Origin: Pseudomonas sp. SCB32
GTDB lineage: Bacteria; Pseudomonadota; Gammaproteobacteria; Pseudomonadales; Pseudomonadaceae
Direction of reading: 5' to 3'
Length of the DNA: 64,000 nucleotides
Assembly (NCBI RefSeq): GCF_009189165.1
Contig: NZ_CP045118.1
Location: 434,001 to 498,000 of the forward strand
This document shows positions 26,681 to 37,483 of this stretch, piece after piece. How positions within the stretch are numbered: position 1 is the first letter of the stretch; each line of letters starts with the position of its first letter. The notes beneath the pieces are model-generated. The model was given only the letters and a program-made list of their open reading frames with translations, was not told the DNA's origin and made no database searches. A program made the translations under genes and the position numbers.

Positions 26681-29600
26681 ATGTCGAAGTTTTTCATTGA
26701 CCGGCCGATCTTCGCCTGGGTGATCGCCCTGGTGATCATGCTGGCGGGCGGTCTGTCGATCCTCAAGCTGCCGGTAAACCAGTACCCGGCCATCGCGCCG
26801 CCGGCCATCGCCATTCAGGTCGCCTACCCGGGCGCCTCCGCCGAAACGGTGCAGGACACCGTGGTGCAGGTGATCGAGCAGCAGATGAACGGTCTCGACC
26901 ATCTGCGCTACATCTCCTCGGAAAGTAACTCCGACGGCAGCATGACCATCACCGTGACCTTCGACCAGGGCACCAGCCCCGACATCGCCCAGGTCCAGGT
27001 GCAGAACAAGCTGCAGCTGGCCACGCCGCTCCTGCCGCAGGAAGTGCAGCAGCAGGGCATCCGCGTGACCAAGGCGGTGAAGAACTTCCTGATGGTGGTT
27101 GGCGTCGTCTCCAAAGACGGCAGCATGACCCGGGAAGACCTGTCGAACTATATCGTCTCCAACCTCCAGGACCCGCTGTCGCGGACCACCGGTGTGGGTG
27201 ACTTCCAGGTGTTCGGTTCGCAGTACGCCATGCGCATCTGGCTCGACCCGGCCAAGCTCAACAGCTACCAGATGACCCCGGGTGACGTGCGTACGGCGAT
27301 CCAGGCGCAGAACGTGCAGATTTCCTCCGGCCAGCTGGGCGGTCTGCCCGCGGTCAAGGGCCAGCAGCTCAACGCCACCATCATCGGCAAGACCCGCCTG
27401 CAGAACGCAGAGCAGTTCAAGGAAATCCTCCTCAAGGTCAACGCCGACGGTTCCCAGGTGCGCCTGAAGGACGTCGCCGACGTGACCCTGGGCGGCCAGG
27501 ACTACAGCATCAACGCCCAGTTCAACGGCAAGCCGGCCTCGGGTATCGCGATCAAGCTGGCCACCGGCGCCAACGCGCTGGACACTGCCAAGGCGATCCG
27601 CGCCACGCTGTCCTCGCTGGAGCCGTTCTTCCCGCAGGGCATGCAGATCGTCTACCCGTACGACACTACCCCGGTGGTTTCCGCCTCCATCCATGAGGTG
27701 GTGAAGACCCTGGGTGAAGCGATCCTGCTGGTATTCCTGGTGATGTACCTGTTCCTGCAGAACTTCCGCGCCACGCTGATCCCGACGATCGCGGTGCCGG
27801 TGGTCCTGCTGGGCACCTTCGGCGTGCTCGCCGCCTTCGGCTTCTCGATCAACACCCTGACTATGTTCGGCATGGTGCTGGCGATCGGCCTGTTGGTGGA
27901 CGACGCCATCGTCGTGGTGGAAAACGTCGAGCGGGTGATGGCCGAGGACGGCCTGTCGCCCAGGGAAGCGGCGCGCAAGTCCATGGGCCAGATCCAGGGC
28001 GCGCTGGTCGGTATCGCCCTGGTGCTGTCGGCGGTGTTCCTGCCGATGGCGTTCTTCGGTGGTTCCACCGGGGTGATCTACCGCCAGTTCTCCATCACCA
28101 TCGTCTCGGCCATGGCCCTGTCGGTGCTGGTGGCCCTGGTACTGACCCCCGCGCTCTGCGCCACCATGCTCAAGCCCATCGAGAAGGGCGATCACGGCGA
28201 GCACAAGCGCGGCTTCTTCGGCTGGTTCAACCGCGCCTTCATCTCCACCACCCATGGCTATGAGCGCGGCGTTTCGTCGATCCTCAAGCACCGCTTCCCG
28301 TACCTGCTGATGTATGTCCTGATCCTCGGCGGCATGGTCTACCTGTTCTCCCGCATCCCCACCGCGTTCCTTCCCGACGAGGACCAGGGCGTGCTGTTCG
28401 CCCAGGTGCAGACGCCGGCCGGCTCGTCCGCCGAGCGCACCCAGGTGGTGGTGGACGCCATGCGTGAGTACCTGCTGGACAAGGAAAGCAGCTCGGTGGC
28501 CTCGGTGTTCACCGTGACCGGCTTCAACTTCGCCGGCCGTGGCCAGAGTTCGGGCCTGGCGTTCATCATGCTCAAGCCCTGGGAAGAGCGTCCGGGGGCG
28601 GAGAACAATGTGTTTGCCCTGGCCCAGCGTGCCCAGAAGCACTTCTTCAGCTTCAAGGATGCGATGGTGTTCGCCTTCGCCCCGCCGGCGGTACTCGAAC
28701 TGGGTAACGCCGTGGGCTTCGACATCTATCTCCAGGACCAGGCCGGCGTGGGGCACGACGTGCTGATGCAGGCGCGCAACCAGTTCCTCGGCCTGGCGGC
28801 GAAGCACCCGGCGCTGCAGCGCGTGCGTCCCAACGGCCTGAACGACGAGCCGCAGTACAAGCTGCTGATCGATGACGAGAAGGCCAGCGCACTGGGTGTT
28901 TCGCTGGCCGATATCAACAGCACCCTTTCCATCGCCTGGGGTTCGAACTACGTCAACGACTTCATCGACCGGGGCCGGGTGAAGAAGGTCTACCTGCAGG
29001 GCCAGCCGAATGCGCGGATGAGCCCGGAAGACCTGGACAAGTGGTACGTGCGCAACGACAAGGGCGAGATGGTGCCGTTCAGCGCCTTCGCTACCGGCGA
29101 GTGGAGCTATGGCTCGCCGAAGCTGGCGCGCTACAACGGCGTGCCGGCCATGGAAATCCTCGGTGAGCCGGCCCCGGGCCGCAGTACCGGTGAGGCCATG
29201 GCCGCGGTCGAGGAGATCGTCCAGCAATTGCCCAAGGGCGTTGGTTACGCCTGGACCGGCTTGTCCTACGAGGAACGGCTGTCCGGCTCCCAGGCCCCTG
29301 CGCTCTACGCCCTGTCGCTGATCGTGGTGTTCCTCTGCCTGGCGGCCCTGTACGAGAGCTGGTCGATTCCGTTCTCGGTGATGCTGGTGGTGCCGCTGGG
29401 TGTGATCGGCGCACTCTTGGCGACCTCCATGCGCGGCCTGTCTAATGACGTGTTCTTCCAGGTGGGCCTGTTGACCACCATCGGGCTGTCGGCGAAGAAC
29501 GCGATCCTCATCGTGGAATTCGCCAAGGAACTGCACGAGCGAGAGGGCAAGCACATCGTCGAGGCGGCCATCGAGGCGTGCCGGATGCGTCTGCGTCCGA

Positions 29601-29824
29601 TCGTCATGACCTCCCTGGCGTTCATCCTCGGCGTGGTGCCGCTGGCGATTTCCTCCGGCGCAGGCTCGGGCAGCCAGCACGCGATTGGTACCGGCGTAAT
29701 CGGCGGCATGGTCACGGCGACCGTCCTGGCGATCTTCTGGGTACCGTTGTTCTATGTGGTGGTGAGCACTCTGTTCAAGGACGCAGCGTCCAAGGAACAG
29801 GAAGCCACCGAGAAAGGGCATTGA
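26681..29824 (+). CDS. mexB: MexB RND multidrug efflux transporter
   Basis: A 1047-residue inner-membrane proton/drug antiporter starting [20 protein letters not shown]. The proton-relay residues fall at the known positions: Asp407 and Asp408 in [14 protein letters not shown] and Lys939 in [14 protein letters not shown]. It has the usual two porter halves and twelve membrane segments. With MexA and OprM it expels beta-lactams, quinolones, dyes, detergents and other compounds. The stop is one base from the oprM start. No truncation or frameshift is seen. Confidence 0.98.
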   Translation: MSKFFIDRPIFAWVIALVIMLAGGLSILKLPVNQYPAIAPPAIAIQVAYPGASAETVQDTVVQVIEQQMNGLDHLRYISSESNSDGSMTITVTFDQGTSPDIAQVQVQNKLQLATPLLPQEVQQQGIRVTKAVKNFLMVVGVVSKDGSMTREDLSNYIVSNLQDPLSRTTGVGDFQVFGSQYAMRIWLDPAKLNSYQMTPGDVRTAIQAQNVQISSGQLGGLPAVKGQQLNATIIGKTRLQNAEQFKEILLKVNADGSQVRLKDVADVTLGGQDYSINAQFNGKPASGIAIKLATGANALDTAKAIRATLSSLEPFFPQGMQIVYPYDTTPVVSASIHEVVKTLGEAILLVFLVMYLFLQNFRATLIPTIAVPVVLLGTFGVLAAFGFSINTLTMFGMVLAIGLLVDDAIVVVENVERVMAEDGLSPREAARKSMGQIQGALVGIALVLSAVFLPMAFFGGSTGVIYRQFSITIVSAMALSVLVALVLTPALCATMLKPIEKGDHGEHKRGFFGWFNRAFISTTHGYERGVSSILKHRFPYLLMYVLILGGMVYLFSRIPTAFLPDEDQGVLFAQVQTPAGSSAERTQVVVDAMREYLLDKESSSVASVFTVTGFNFAGRGQSSGLAFIMLKPWEERPGAENNVFALAQRAQKHFFSFKDAMVFAFAPPAVLELGNAVGFDIYLQDQAGVGHDVLMQARNQFLGLAAKHPALQRVRPNGLNDEPQYKLLIDDEKASALGVSLADINSTLSIAWGSNYVNDFIDRGRVKKVYLQGQPNARMSPEDLDKWYVRNDKGEMVPFSAFATGEWSYGSPKLARYNGVPAMEILGEPAPGRSTGEAMAAVEEIVQQLPKGVGYAWTGLSYEERLSGSQAPALYALSLIVVFLCLAALYESWSIPFSVMLVVPLGVIGALLATSMRGLSNDVFFQVGLLTTIGLSAKNAILIVEFAKELHEREGKHIVEAAIEACRMRLRPIVMTSLAFILGVVPLAISSGAGSGSQHAIGTGVIGGMVTATVLAIFWVPLFYVVVSTLFKDAASKEQEATEKGH

Positions 29825-29825
29825 T

Positions 29826-31274
29826 ATGAGAAAGTCCCTATTGTCCCTCGCGATCGCCGCCGGTGTGTTGTCCGGCTGCTCGCTGATCCCCGACTACGAG
29901 CGCCCCGAGGCGCCCGTGGCCGCGGCCTACCCGCAGGGCGAAGCCTACGAGGCGGCGAAACCGGCGAATGCCGGCGCCGACATCGGCTGGCGCGAGTTCT
30001 TCAAGGACCCGCAGCTGCAGCGCCTGATCGAAGTGTCGCTGGAAAACAACCGCGACCTGCGCGTCGCCGCGCTGAACATCGAGGCCTACCGGGCGCAGTA
30101 CCGCATTCAGCGGGCCGATCTGTTCCCGGCGGTGGATGCCAGTGTCAGCGGTTCGCGCCAGCATGTGCCGGGCGCCCTGTCGCAGACCGGCCATTCGACG
30201 ATCACCAGCGAGTACGGCGCGACCCTGGGCGTCACCGCCTGGGAGATCGACCTGTTCGGCCGCCTGCGTGCCCTGCGCGACCAGGCGCTGGAAACCTACT
30301 TCGCCAGCGAGCAGGCGCGCCGCAGCACCCAGACCAGCCTGGTGGCCAACGTCGCCAACGCCTATCTGACGCTGCGCTCCGACCAGGCCCAGCTGGAACT
30401 GGCGCGCAGTACCCTGGCCACCTACCAGAAGAGCTACGACCTGACCAAGCGCAGCTACGAGGTGGGTGCCGCCTCGGCGCTGGACCTGGCCCAGTCGCAG
30501 ACTTCGGTGGAGCGCGCGCGTGCGGGCTCGACGCAGTACACCCGCCTGGTCGCCCAGGACCAGAATGCCCTGGTATTGCTGCTGGGCTCCGGCCTGCCGG
30601 CCGACCTGCCCAAGGGGCGCGAGCTGTCCGACGACCTGCTGGCCACCGTGCCGGCGGGCCTGCCGTCCGATCTGCTGCAGCGTCGTCCGGACATCATTCA
30701 GGCCGAGCACCAGCTCAAGGCCGCCAACGCCAATATCGGCGCGGCGCGCGCGGCATTCTTCCCGCGCATCAGCCTGACCGCCAACGCCGGCAGCTTGAGC
30801 CCGGATCTTTCCGGCCTGTTCGATTCCGGTTCCGGCAGCTGGCTGTTCCAGCCGTCCATCAGCCTGCCGATCTTCAACGCCGGCTCCCTGCAGGCGAGCC
30901 TGGACCTGGCCAAGGTGCAGAAGGACATCAATGTGGCGCAGTACGAGAAGACCATCCAGACGGCCTTCTCCGAAGTCGCCGACGGCCTCGCCGCCCGTGG
31001 CACCTTCGGCGAGCAGCTGCAGGCGCAGCGTGCGTTGGTCGCCGCCAGCGACAAGTACTACCAGCTGGCCAACCATCGCTACCGCACCGGGGTTGATAAC
31101 TACCTGACCCTGCTCGATGCGCAGCGCTCGCTCTACGCCGCCCAGCAGCAGCTGATCAGCGATCGACTGAACCAGCTGACCAGCGAGGTGAACCTGTACA
31201 AGGCCCTCGGCGGCGGCTGGAGCGAAAGCGCGGCGCAAGCCAAGCCGATCAAGGACGAGGCGCCGCAAGGCTGA
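29826..31274 (+). CDS. oprM: OprM outer-membrane efflux channel lipoprotein
   Basis: A 482-residue TolC-family outer-membrane channel. The lipoprotein signal [18 protein letters not shown] gives lipid Cys18. The internal duplication typical of TolC proteins is visible in paired helical segments such as [20 protein letters not shown] and [20 protein letters not shown]. It forms the exit duct for MexAB and can serve other pumps. It starts one base after mexB and is followed by a strong terminator. Confidence 0.97.
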   Translation: MRKSLLSLAIAAGVLSGCSLIPDYERPEAPVAAAYPQGEAYEAAKPANAGADIGWREFFKDPQLQRLIEVSLENNRDLRVAALNIEAYRAQYRIQRADLFPAVDASVSGSRQHVPGALSQTGHSTITSEYGATLGVTAWEIDLFGRLRALRDQALETYFASEQARRSTQTSLVANVANAYLTLRSDQAQLELARSTLATYQKSYDLTKRSYEVGAASALDLAQSQTSVERARAGSTQYTRLVAQDQNALVLLLGSGLPADLPKGRELSDDLLATVPAGLPSDLLQRRPDIIQAEHQLKAANANIGAARAAFFPRISLTANAGSLSPDLSGLFDSGSGSWLFQPSISLPIFNAGSLQASLDLAKVQKDINVAQYEKTIQTAFSEVADGLAARGTFGEQLQAQRALVAASDKYYQLANHRYRTGVDNYLTLLDAQRSLYAAQQQLISDRLNQLTSEVNLYKALGGGWSESAAQAKPIKDEAPQG

Positions 31275-31294
31275 TCGTTCTGGATTGGGAAATG

Positions 31295-31327
31295 AAAACG
31301 CCGCCCTTCGGGGCGGCGTTTTTGTTT
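31295..31327 (+). terminator. intrinsic terminator of mexAB-oprM
   Basis: A perfect 12-bp stem, AAAACGCCGCCC and GGGCGGCGTTTT, closed by a TTCG tetraloop and followed by TTTGTTT. It starts 20 nt after the oprM stop. Confidence 0.95.
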
Positions 31328-31343
31328 ATGCGGTGGAGTCAGC

Positions 31344-31393
31344 CTGTAGGAGCGGGCCATGCCCGCGATCGCGCCCATGGGGCGCTCCTACAG
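31344..31393. repeat. REP-like palindrome at the oprM / UPF0158 boundary
   Basis: CTGTAGGAGCGGGCCATGCC is followed by an imperfect complement ending GGCGCTCCTACAG. The right arm overlaps the end of the UPF0158 gene on the minus strand and supplies its TAG stop. It belongs to a different REP subtype from the GTTCGCGAGCAAGCTCGCTC units elsewhere in the window. Confidence 0.85.
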
Positions 31394-31822
31394 GGGCGCG
31401 CCAATACTGCGCCCCGCGGGATGGATATGGTTGTCCGCCAGCCAGTCCAGCGCACACTCGCGCAGGCGCTCGGCCTGGTACGCATTCCAGGCCTGCAACA
31501 GCTCGGGATATCCCATCAGCACGTGACGGAAGGCCTTGAACGGCTTGCGCCCCTCGATGGCATTGGCCAGGGCGGAGTAGGCGTGGGGGTCGGGTACGTC
31601 GCGCAGGAAATTGCGCATCAGGTCCAGCGACTGGCCGCTGCTCAGCGGCTCGATGGGCAGCAGGCGCTCCGGTTCGCGGTGCAGCAATTCGGCCAGCTCG
31701 GGGTCGGGATCGTCTTCGGGAATCAGCAGCACCTGGCCGCTGAGCAGGTCCAGGTAGTGGTCGATCCCTTGGGTATCGAGCGCGAAGGCCAGTTCGTCGA
31801 GGTCGATGGTCAGCGGGCGCAT
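31388..31822 (-). CDS. UPF0158 family protein
   Basis: A 144-residue acidic cytoplasmic protein of uncharacterised family UPF0158. It begins MRPLTIDLDELAFALD and has IPEDDPDPELAELL and the C-terminal LMGYPELLQAWNAYQAERLR stretch. I recall the PAO1 counterpart as PA5073, next to the chemoreceptor gene PA5072. The ATG at 31822 has GGGAGAG upstream, whereas an earlier start nine codons up is less likely. The last residues (GAPL) and the stop are encoded by REP sequence. Function unknown. Confidence 0.82.
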   Translation of the reverse strand: MRPLTIDLDELAFALDTQGIDHYLDLLSGQVLLIPEDDPDPELAELLHREPERLLPIEPLSSGQSLDLMRNFLRDVPDPHAYSALANAIEGRKPFKAFRHVLMGYPELLQAWNAYQAERLRECALDWLADNHIHPAGRSIGAPL

Positions 31823-31922
31823 GGTCTCTCTCCCAAAGTGGCGAGTCACTGATCCTACGCCATGCCCATGACAACTGTCCTGCCGTTGCTGGTCGGCGCG
31901 GGAGCACCGACCGGTTCGACGG

Positions 31923-33500
31923 TCACAGGCGGAAGCGGCCTACCTGCAGCTGCAGTTCATTGCCCAGACGTGCCAGTTCGGTGCTGGAGCCGGCAGTCTG
32001 CTCGCTGGCGGCGGCGGACTGCTCGGCGATCTCGCGCACCTGCACCACGCTGCGGTTGATCTCCTCGGCCACGCTGCTCTGCTGTTCGGCGGCGGAGGCG
32101 ATCTGCAGGTTCATGCCCTGGATGTCGGCCACGGCGCGGGCGATCTCGCCCAGTGCCTCGCCCGCGCGGCGGGTCAATTCCACCGAGCTGCCGGTCAGCC
32201 GGCGGCTGCCGTCCATGCGCTGCGCCGCGTCCTGGGCGCCGCGCTGCAGGGCGGCGATCAGGCCCTCGATCTCTTCGGTAGACTGCTGCGTGCGCTTTGC
32301 CAGGCCGCGCACTTCGTCGGCCACCACGGCGAAACCACGCCCGGCGTCGCCAGCGCGGGCGGCCTCGATGGCAGCGTTGAGCGCCAGCAGGTTGGTCTGC
32401 TCGGCCACCGACTTGATCACATCCAGTACGCTGCCGATCTTGTCGCTTTCCTGGCGCAACGACTCCATGGCCTCGGCGGAACGATCCACCTCGCTGGCCA
32501 GGCGGTCGATCTGCGCCACCGCGTCGCGCACCACCTGGTCGCCCTGGCGTGCCTGCTGGTCCGCTTGCTGAGCAGCCAGGGAGGCCTGTTCGGCATTGCG
32601 CGCGACTTCCTGCACAGTGGCGGCCATCTCGTGGATGGCGCTGGCCACCTGTTCGGTTTCCACCCGCTGGGCGTTCACCCCGGCGCGGGTCTGCTCAGTG
32701 ACCGCCGAGAGCTCGTCGGCCGCCGTGGCCAGCTGGCCGACGCTGCCGCCGAGCTGGCCGATCAATAGGGCCAGGTTCTCGCGCATACGCATCATGACCC
32801 GTTGCAACTGCCCCAGCTCGTCGGGACGGTGCAGGTTCAGTTCGCGCGCCAGGCCCCGCGACAGGTCACCCTGAGCGATGTGCTCGGCCAGCTCCAGCGC
32901 TTCGTGGAGCGGGCGGACGATCTGGCGGTTGATGGCCCAGCCGGACAGCAGGCCGAAAGCCAGGGCAAGGACCGCGATGAAGATCAGGCGGGTCTTGGCG
33001 GCGGCGGTTTCATCCGTGTTGCGCTGCAGCGTGTCGCTGTACAGCCGGGTGCTGGCGCTGAGCATCGCCTGGCTGGCGACGTCCAGGGCCTGGCGCGCCT
33101 GCTGCGTGGCGGTGACGCCGGAGCGGGTCAGGCCATTGAAGGCCTCGCGGTAATTGGCCACCGCCTGGCGCACCGCATTCAGCTGCGCTGCGTCGACGTC
33201 GCTGTCGTTCAGGCGTCGCTCGATCAGCTCCAGCATCTTCGTGCTGTGCTGCTCGACCCGCTCGGCCTGGGCGCGGTCGCCACCCAGTTCGAATTGCAGA
33301 CGGGCGAGGTTGGCTTGCTGGCTGAGACTGCTCAGTTCGGTGATGGTCGCCAGTTGCTCGCCGCGCCCGGCTTGGTTGTCCAGGCTGCGCAGGCCGCCGA
33401 GCAGGACCAGCAGCGTGAGGAACAGAAGGATGCCGAAACCCACCACCAGCTTGAGGCTGACGTTCAGACGTCCCAGCTGGACTACTAACCAATCGTACAT
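31923..33500 (-). CDS. methyl-accepting chemotaxis protein with short four-helix sensor
   Basis: A 525-residue chemoreceptor. Membrane segment one is at about residues 15-37. A periplasmic domain of about 150 residues, probably a four-helix bundle, follows, then membrane segment two ([18 protein letters not shown]), HAMP and a signalling domain. The tip reads [20 protein letters not shown] then [17 protein letters not shown]. No ligand can be named. It is transcribed in the same direction as the receptor at 33884-35797 and shares its signalling domain, so the two look like tandem paralogues with different sensors. The ATG at 33500 has CTGGAG upstream. Confidence 0.92.
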   Translation of the reverse strand: MYDWLVVQLGRLNVSLKLVVGFGILLFLTLLVLLGGLRSLDNQAGRGEQLATITELSSLSQQANLARLQFELGGDRAQAERVEQHSTKMLELIERRLNDSDVDAAQLNAVRQAVANYREAFNGLTRSGVTATQQARQALDVASQAMLSASTRLYSDTLQRNTDETAAAKTRLIFIAVLALAFGLLSGWAINRQIVRPLHEALELAEHIAQGDLSRGLARELNLHRPDELGQLQRVMMRMRENLALLIGQLGGSVGQLATAADELSAVTEQTRAGVNAQRVETEQVASAIHEMAATVQEVARNAEQASLAAQQADQQARQGDQVVRDAVAQIDRLASEVDRSAEAMESLRQESDKIGSVLDVIKSVAEQTNLLALNAAIEAARAGDAGRGFAVVADEVRGLAKRTQQSTEEIEGLIAALQRGAQDAAQRMDGSRRLTGSSVELTRRAGEALGEIARAVADIQGMNLQIASAAEQQSSVAEEINRSVVQVREIAEQSAAASEQTAGSSTELARLGNELQLQVGRFRL

Positions 33501-33720
33501 GTCGAAAGCTCCAGAAAGGCTTCGCCACGGGATCGACGGCCCGAGGCAGGGAGGATCGGTTGGGGGGCGGGTGAGGCGGATTTTCTCGGGACGCATCTGT
33601 GTGCGTCAGAGGGTATCGGCGGCTAATTCGGAAACTAAAGGTGAAAAATGGTCACGATTTGCTCTTTTGGAGATAGGCCCGCTCCTACAGGGTGCTGTGT
33701 AGTGTTGGCTTCGTAGTTAC

Positions 33721-33803
33721 GTAGGATGGGTGGAGCTTGCGATACCCACCAGAAGTGTTCGCGCGGGAAGCGATGGGTATCGCTTCGCTCCACGCCATCC
33801 TAC
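33721..33803. repeat. GTAGGATGG-type dispersed inverted repeat
   Basis: Two arms, 33721-33750 and 33772-33803, face each other. The right arm, read on the minus strand, starts GTAGGATGGCGTGGAGCGAA and is identical over 32 bases to 49948-49979. The left arm is a diverged version. This is a second repeat family, distinct from the REP units. Confidence 0.88.
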
Positions 33804-33836
33804 GGACCGATCGAAGACAGGGCGCTGGGCGATGAG

Positions 33837-33867
33837 CAGAAAAAAGGCCCGCATTGCGCGGGCCTTT
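33837..33867 (-). terminator. intrinsic terminator of the HBM-type receptor gene
   Basis: A 10-bp stem, AAAGGCCCGC and GCGGGCCTTT, with a 5-nt loop lies 18 nt past the stop of the minus-strand receptor gene. On the minus strand it is followed by a run of T. Confidence 0.88.
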
Positions 33868-33883
33868 GTCATCACGCCGACGA

Positions 33884-35797
33884 TCAGACGCGGAAGTGGC
33901 TGACCAGCACCTGCAGCTCATTGCCCAGGCGCGCCAGCTCCATGCTGGAGGCGGCGGTTTCCTCGCTGGCGGCGGCGGTCTGCTCGGAGATGTCGCGCAC
34001 GTTCATCACACTGCGGTTGATCTCTTCGGCCACGGCGCTCTGCTGCTCGGAAGCGGCGGCGATCTGCTGGTTCATCGACTGGATGGTCGAGACGGTGCGG
34101 GTGATCGCGCCCAGGCGCGCGCCGGCGCGACGGGTCAGGTCGACGGTGCTGACGGTCAGCTCGCGGCTGGTCTCCATCATCTGCACGGCCTGTTGGGTGC
34201 CGCTCTGCAGGCCGGCGATCAGCTCCTCGATCTCCTCGGTGGAGGACTGGGTGCGCTGCGCCAGGGCGCGCACTTCATCGGCCACCACGGCGAAGCCACG
34301 GCCGGCGTCGCCGGCGCGGGCGGCCTCGATGGCGGCGTTGAGCGCCAGCAGGTTGGTCTGTTCGGCCACCGCCTTGATCACGTCCAGCACGCTGCCGATC
34401 TTCTCGCTTTCGCGCTTGAGCTTGAGCACCGACTCGTTGGAGCGGTCGACCTCACTGGCCAGGCGGTCCATCTGCCCGACCGCTTCGTTGACCGCGCCTT
34501 CGCCTTCGCGGGCCTCGCGGTCGGCGGCGGAGGCGGCCTCGGAGGCCTCCTCGGCGTTGCGCGCGACTTCCTGCACGGTGGCGGCCATCTCGTTCATGGC
34601 GGTGGCGACCTGGTCGGTCTCGCCCTTCTGGTTGTTGACCCCGGCGCTGGTCTGCTCGGTGACCGCGGACAGTTCCTCGGCGGCGCTGGCGATCTGCGTT
34701 ACGCCGTCGTGGATGCGGCCGATCAGCTCGCGCAGGGACAGGTTCATGCGCTGCATGCTCTTCTGCAGCTGGCCCAGTTCGTCGGTACGGCTGGTGTGGA
34801 TGTCGCGGGAGAGGTCACCGTCGGCGATGCGTTCGGCGTGCCCCAGTACCTCGCGCAGCGGATTGACGATCTGCCCGGTGATGGTCCATGCGGCGACCAG
34901 GCCGAACACCAGCGCGATCAGCGCGGCCAGGCCCAGCAGGGTCTTCGCCTGGTCGACGCCGGCATCACGCTTGGCGGTCTCGCTGACGGTCAGCTCACTG
35001 CTGATCTTCTCGATCTGCACCCCGGCCTCACGCATGCGGTCACGGGCGGCCTGGCTGGCATTGACCTCGGTGCGGTAGGTGTCGAGCGCCGCGCGATAGG
35101 CGGCCAGTGCGTCGAGGGCGCTCTGGTAGTCGGCTGCCAGATCGGTGGGGGCGCCCTGCATGCCGGCCTGCACGGCCTGGGTGGCTTGCTGGAGCCCGTC
35201 GACCGCGGTCTTTTCCAGCGCGGGGTTGTCGACGCTGGTGTAGGCGAGCACCTGGAAGCGCGCCGCCATCACCTGGCGGCCCAGGCTGGCCAGCGCCTGC
35301 AATTGCCGCGGAGCCTCGAGGCTGCTGCTGGCGACCAGTTTCTGTTCGGCTTTCTCCAGGCCGCCGGTGATCAGCGCGGCATTGCGGATGAGGTTCTGCT
35401 TGGCGGCGTCGCGGGCTTCGAAGGATTTCACCAGTTCGGCATACAGGCGGCGGTAGTCCCCGGACAGCTCATGTTGCTGGTCCAGCTTGCGGTGGTCGTC
35501 CTTCTCGCTGAACTTCGCGTAGAGGTTCTTATGCCGCTGATCCAGCTGGTCCAGCGTATCGATCACCAGCTTTGCGTCTTCCGGCGCACGGGTGGACTGG
35601 AACTTCAGGCGGGCGATGCGCAGGTCCTTGGCGACTGCCACCAGTTCGGAAATCTCGCCGAGCTTGTCGCCCCGGTTGATCACGTTGCTCAGGTTGATCC
35701 AGCCGGTGAGGGCGATCAGCAGGGTGAGCAGCAGCGCCAGGCCGAAGCCGGCGGCGAGTTTGAGTTTGACACTGAGGTTGTTGAACCAGCGGAACAT
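33884..35797 (-). CDS. methyl-accepting chemotaxis protein with long helical-bimodular-type sensor (McpK/McpS-like)
   Basis: A 637-residue chemoreceptor. The first membrane segment is at about residues 15-37 and the second near 293-313. Between them is an all-helical periplasmic domain of about 255 residues, the size of a helical bimodular (HBM) sensor. HAMP and a signalling domain follow, with [20 protein letters not shown] at the tip. In PAO1 the receptor in this position is McpK (PA5072), reported to sense alpha-ketoglutarate, and P. putida McpS of similar length senses Krebs-cycle acids. The ligand here is inferred only from context. The ATG at 35797 precedes a basic stretch and the first membrane helix. 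Confidence 0.9.
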   Translation of the reverse strand: MFRWFNNLSVKLKLAAGFGLALLLTLLIALTGWINLSNVINRGDKLGEISELVAVAKDLRIARLKFQSTRAPEDAKLVIDTLDQLDQRHKNLYAKFSEKDDHRKLDQQHELSGDYRRLYAELVKSFEARDAAKQNLIRNAALITGGLEKAEQKLVASSSLEAPRQLQALASLGRQVMAARFQVLAYTSVDNPALEKTAVDGLQQATQAVQAGMQGAPTDLAADYQSALDALAAYRAALDTYRTEVNASQAARDRMREAGVQIEKISSELTVSETAKRDAGVDQAKTLLGLAALIALVFGLVAAWTITGQIVNPLREVLGHAERIADGDLSRDIHTSRTDELGQLQKSMQRMNLSLRELIGRIHDGVTQIASAAEELSAVTEQTSAGVNNQKGETDQVATAMNEMAATVQEVARNAEEASEAASAADREAREGEGAVNEAVGQMDRLASEVDRSNESVLKLKRESEKIGSVLDVIKAVAEQTNLLALNAAIEAARAGDAGRGFAVVADEVRALAQRTQSSTEEIEELIAGLQSGTQQAVQMMETSRELTVSTVDLTRRAGARLGAITRTVSTIQSMNQQIAAASEQQSAVAEEINRSVMNVRDISEQTAAASEETAASSMELARLGNELQVLVSHFRV

Positions 35798-35981
35798 GGT
35801 GGCGGGGCTCCAGCGATGAACAGGTCCGGTACGCATGGCTGAGCGGGGGATGCGCAGAGTGGGAACGACCGGTATCGCGGGTATCGGCGCCGATGCCTGG
35901 AACTGAAGTGTTTCGAGATGTTTTTCTGACTACTGGTTCACGCTGGAGGCCGCGTGGTTGCGGGCTTTGAGCCAGTTGGTA

Positions 35982-36689
35982 CTAGAACAGGCGTGCCAAG
36001 AGAGCGGTGACGGCGGTTTCGACGCGCAGGATGCGTTCGCCCAGTTGTACGGGGTTCAGGCCAGCTTCGCGCAGCTTGTCGACCTCATAGGGAATCCAGC
36101 CGCCTTCGGGGCCGATGGCCAGGGTCACCGGCTCGCTCAGCGCGCGCGGGCACTCGGGCCAGGGGCCGGGATGGCCGATCAGGCCGAGGCTGCCGGCGGC
36201 CAGCGCGGGCAGGCGGTCCTCGACGAAGGGTTTGAAGCGCTTCTCGATGGTCACCTCGGGCAGTACGGTGTCGCGGGCCTGTTCGAGGCCCAGGATCAGT
36301 TGCTCGCGCACGGCCTCGGGGTCGAGGAAGGGGGTCTGCCAGAAGCTCTTTTCCACCCGGTAGCTGTTGAGCAGGACCAGGCGCGGCACGCCCATGGCGG
36401 CGACGGTCTGCAGTACGCGGCGGAGCATTTTCGGGCGGGGCAGGGCGAGCAGCAGGGTGATCGGCAGCTTGGCCGGTGGTCCCAAGTCGAAGCTCACCTG
36501 CAGCTCGGCTTCGTTGGCTTCCAGGCGCAGCAGGCGACCTTCGCCCATCAGGCCGCCGAGTCGGCCGACACGCATCCGGTCGCCGCTTTCGGCGCGGTGG
36601 ACTTCCCGCATGTGGGTCAGGCGGCGGTCGCGCAGGATCACGCGATCCGCCGCGACGAAGTCGGCGTCGTCGAGCAGCAGCAGGTTCAC
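35982..36689 (-). CDS. second RsmE-family 16S rRNA methyltransferase-like protein
   Basis: A 235-residue SPOUT-fold protein of the RsmE family. The knot motif [20 protein letters not shown] and [17 protein letters not shown] match RsmE, while the N-terminal PUA-like part ([20 protein letters not shown]) is diverged. It begins at a GTG whose codon overlaps the tatC stop by 4 nt (GTGA), so it is translated with the tat operon. It is a paralogue of the gene at 19415-20134. Either it modifies another site or the two are redundant. I recall PAO1 having the same pair (PA0419 and PA5071). Confidence 0.88.
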   Translation of the reverse strand: MNLLLLDDADFVAADRVILRDRRLTHMREVHRAESGDRMRVGRLGGLMGEGRLLRLEANEAELQVSFDLGPPAKLPITLLLALPRPKMLRRVLQTVAAMGVPRLVLLNSYRVEKSFWQTPFLDPEAVREQLILGLEQARDTVLPEVTIEKRFKPFVEDRLPALAAGSLGLIGHPGPWPECPRALSEPVTLAIGPEGGWIPYEVDKLREAGLNPVQLGERILRVETAVTALLARLF

Positions 36690-37483
36690 GGGCGGGTCGC
36701 CGGCGGCTGGTCGCCCTTGGATTCGTCTTCTTCGGTTTCCGGCCCGCGCTTGCGGATCAGGTGGCTGAACAGCACGCCGGCCTCGAACAGCATCCACATC
36801 GGCACCGCCAGCAGGGTCTGCGACATCGGGTCCGGCGGGGTGAGGAGCATGCCGACCACGAAGCAGCCGATGATCACGTAGGGGCGGATCTTCTTCAGGT
36901 AGGCCACATCGACCACCCCGATCCACACCAGGAGGACGGTGGCCACGGGAATCTCGAAGGCCACGCCGAAGGCGAACAGCAGGGTGAGGAAGTCCAGGTA
37001 GCTGTTGATGTCGGTCATCGGCGTCACGCCTTCCGGGGCCTGGCCGAGGAAGAAGTGGAACATCAACGGGAATACCAGGAAGTAGGCGAAGGCCATGCCG
37101 GCATAGAACAGCACGATGCTGGAAGCCAGCAGTGGCAGGGCGACGCGCTTCTCGTGCTTGTACAGGCCCGGCGCGATGAAGCCCCAGATCTGGCCGAGGA
37201 TCACTGGCATGGCGAGCAGCACGGCGACGATCATGGTCAGCTTCAGCGGCGCGAGGAAGGCCGACGCCGGGTCGATGGCGATCATGGTCGCGCCTTCGGG
37301 CAGGAAGCGCCGCAGCGGCGCGGAGGCCAGGGCGTAGATCTTCTGCGAGAAGTACAGCAGGCCGATGAAGATCACGAAGATCGAGATCACGCAGCGCAGC
37401 AGGCGTGTACGCAACTCGGTCAGGTGCGAGACCAGGGGCATTTCCTGGTCGTGTTCGGGCTGTTCGGGTTTTTCGGCGCTCAT
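36686..37483 (-). CDS. tatC: TatC, Sec-independent translocase receptor subunit
   Basis: A 265-residue six-helix membrane protein that, with TatB, recognises twin-arginine signal peptides. It contains [18 protein letters not shown], the [14 protein letters not shown] segment, [12 protein letters not shown] and [16 protein letters not shown], all TatC hallmarks. Its ATG overlaps the tatB stop by 4 nt, and its stop overlaps the downstream rsmE-like start by 4 nt. Confidence 0.97.
   Translation of the reverse strand: MSAEKPEQPEHDQEMPLVSHLTELRTRLLRCVISIFVIFIGLLYFSQKIYALASAPLRRFLPEGATMIAIDPASAFLAPLKLTMIVAVLLAMPVILGQIWGFIAPGLYKHEKRVALPLLASSIVLFYAGMAFAYFLVFPLMFHFFLGQAPEGVTPMTDINSYLDFLTLLFAFGVAFEIPVATVLLVWIGVVDVAYLKKIRPYVIIGCFVVGMLLTPPDPMSQTLLAVPMWMLFEAGVLFSHLIRKRGPETEEDESKGDQPPATRP

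Larger units (their letters stand above)
33501..33883. other. gap between the two chemoreceptor genes
   Basis: No gene is seen in this 383-bp stretch. It holds a half REP unit (GCTCCTACAG near 33681), the GTAGGATGG-type inverted repeat pair at 33721-33803 and the terminator of the upstream receptor gene at 33837-33866. The promoter of the 31923-33500 receptor must lie here but was not identified. Confidence 0.7.

Noticed and set aside
26666..29821. Minus-strand open frame of more than 1000 codons opposite mexB
   Set aside because: It mirrors mexB almost exactly and has no recognisable domain. It results from codon bias on the coding strand.
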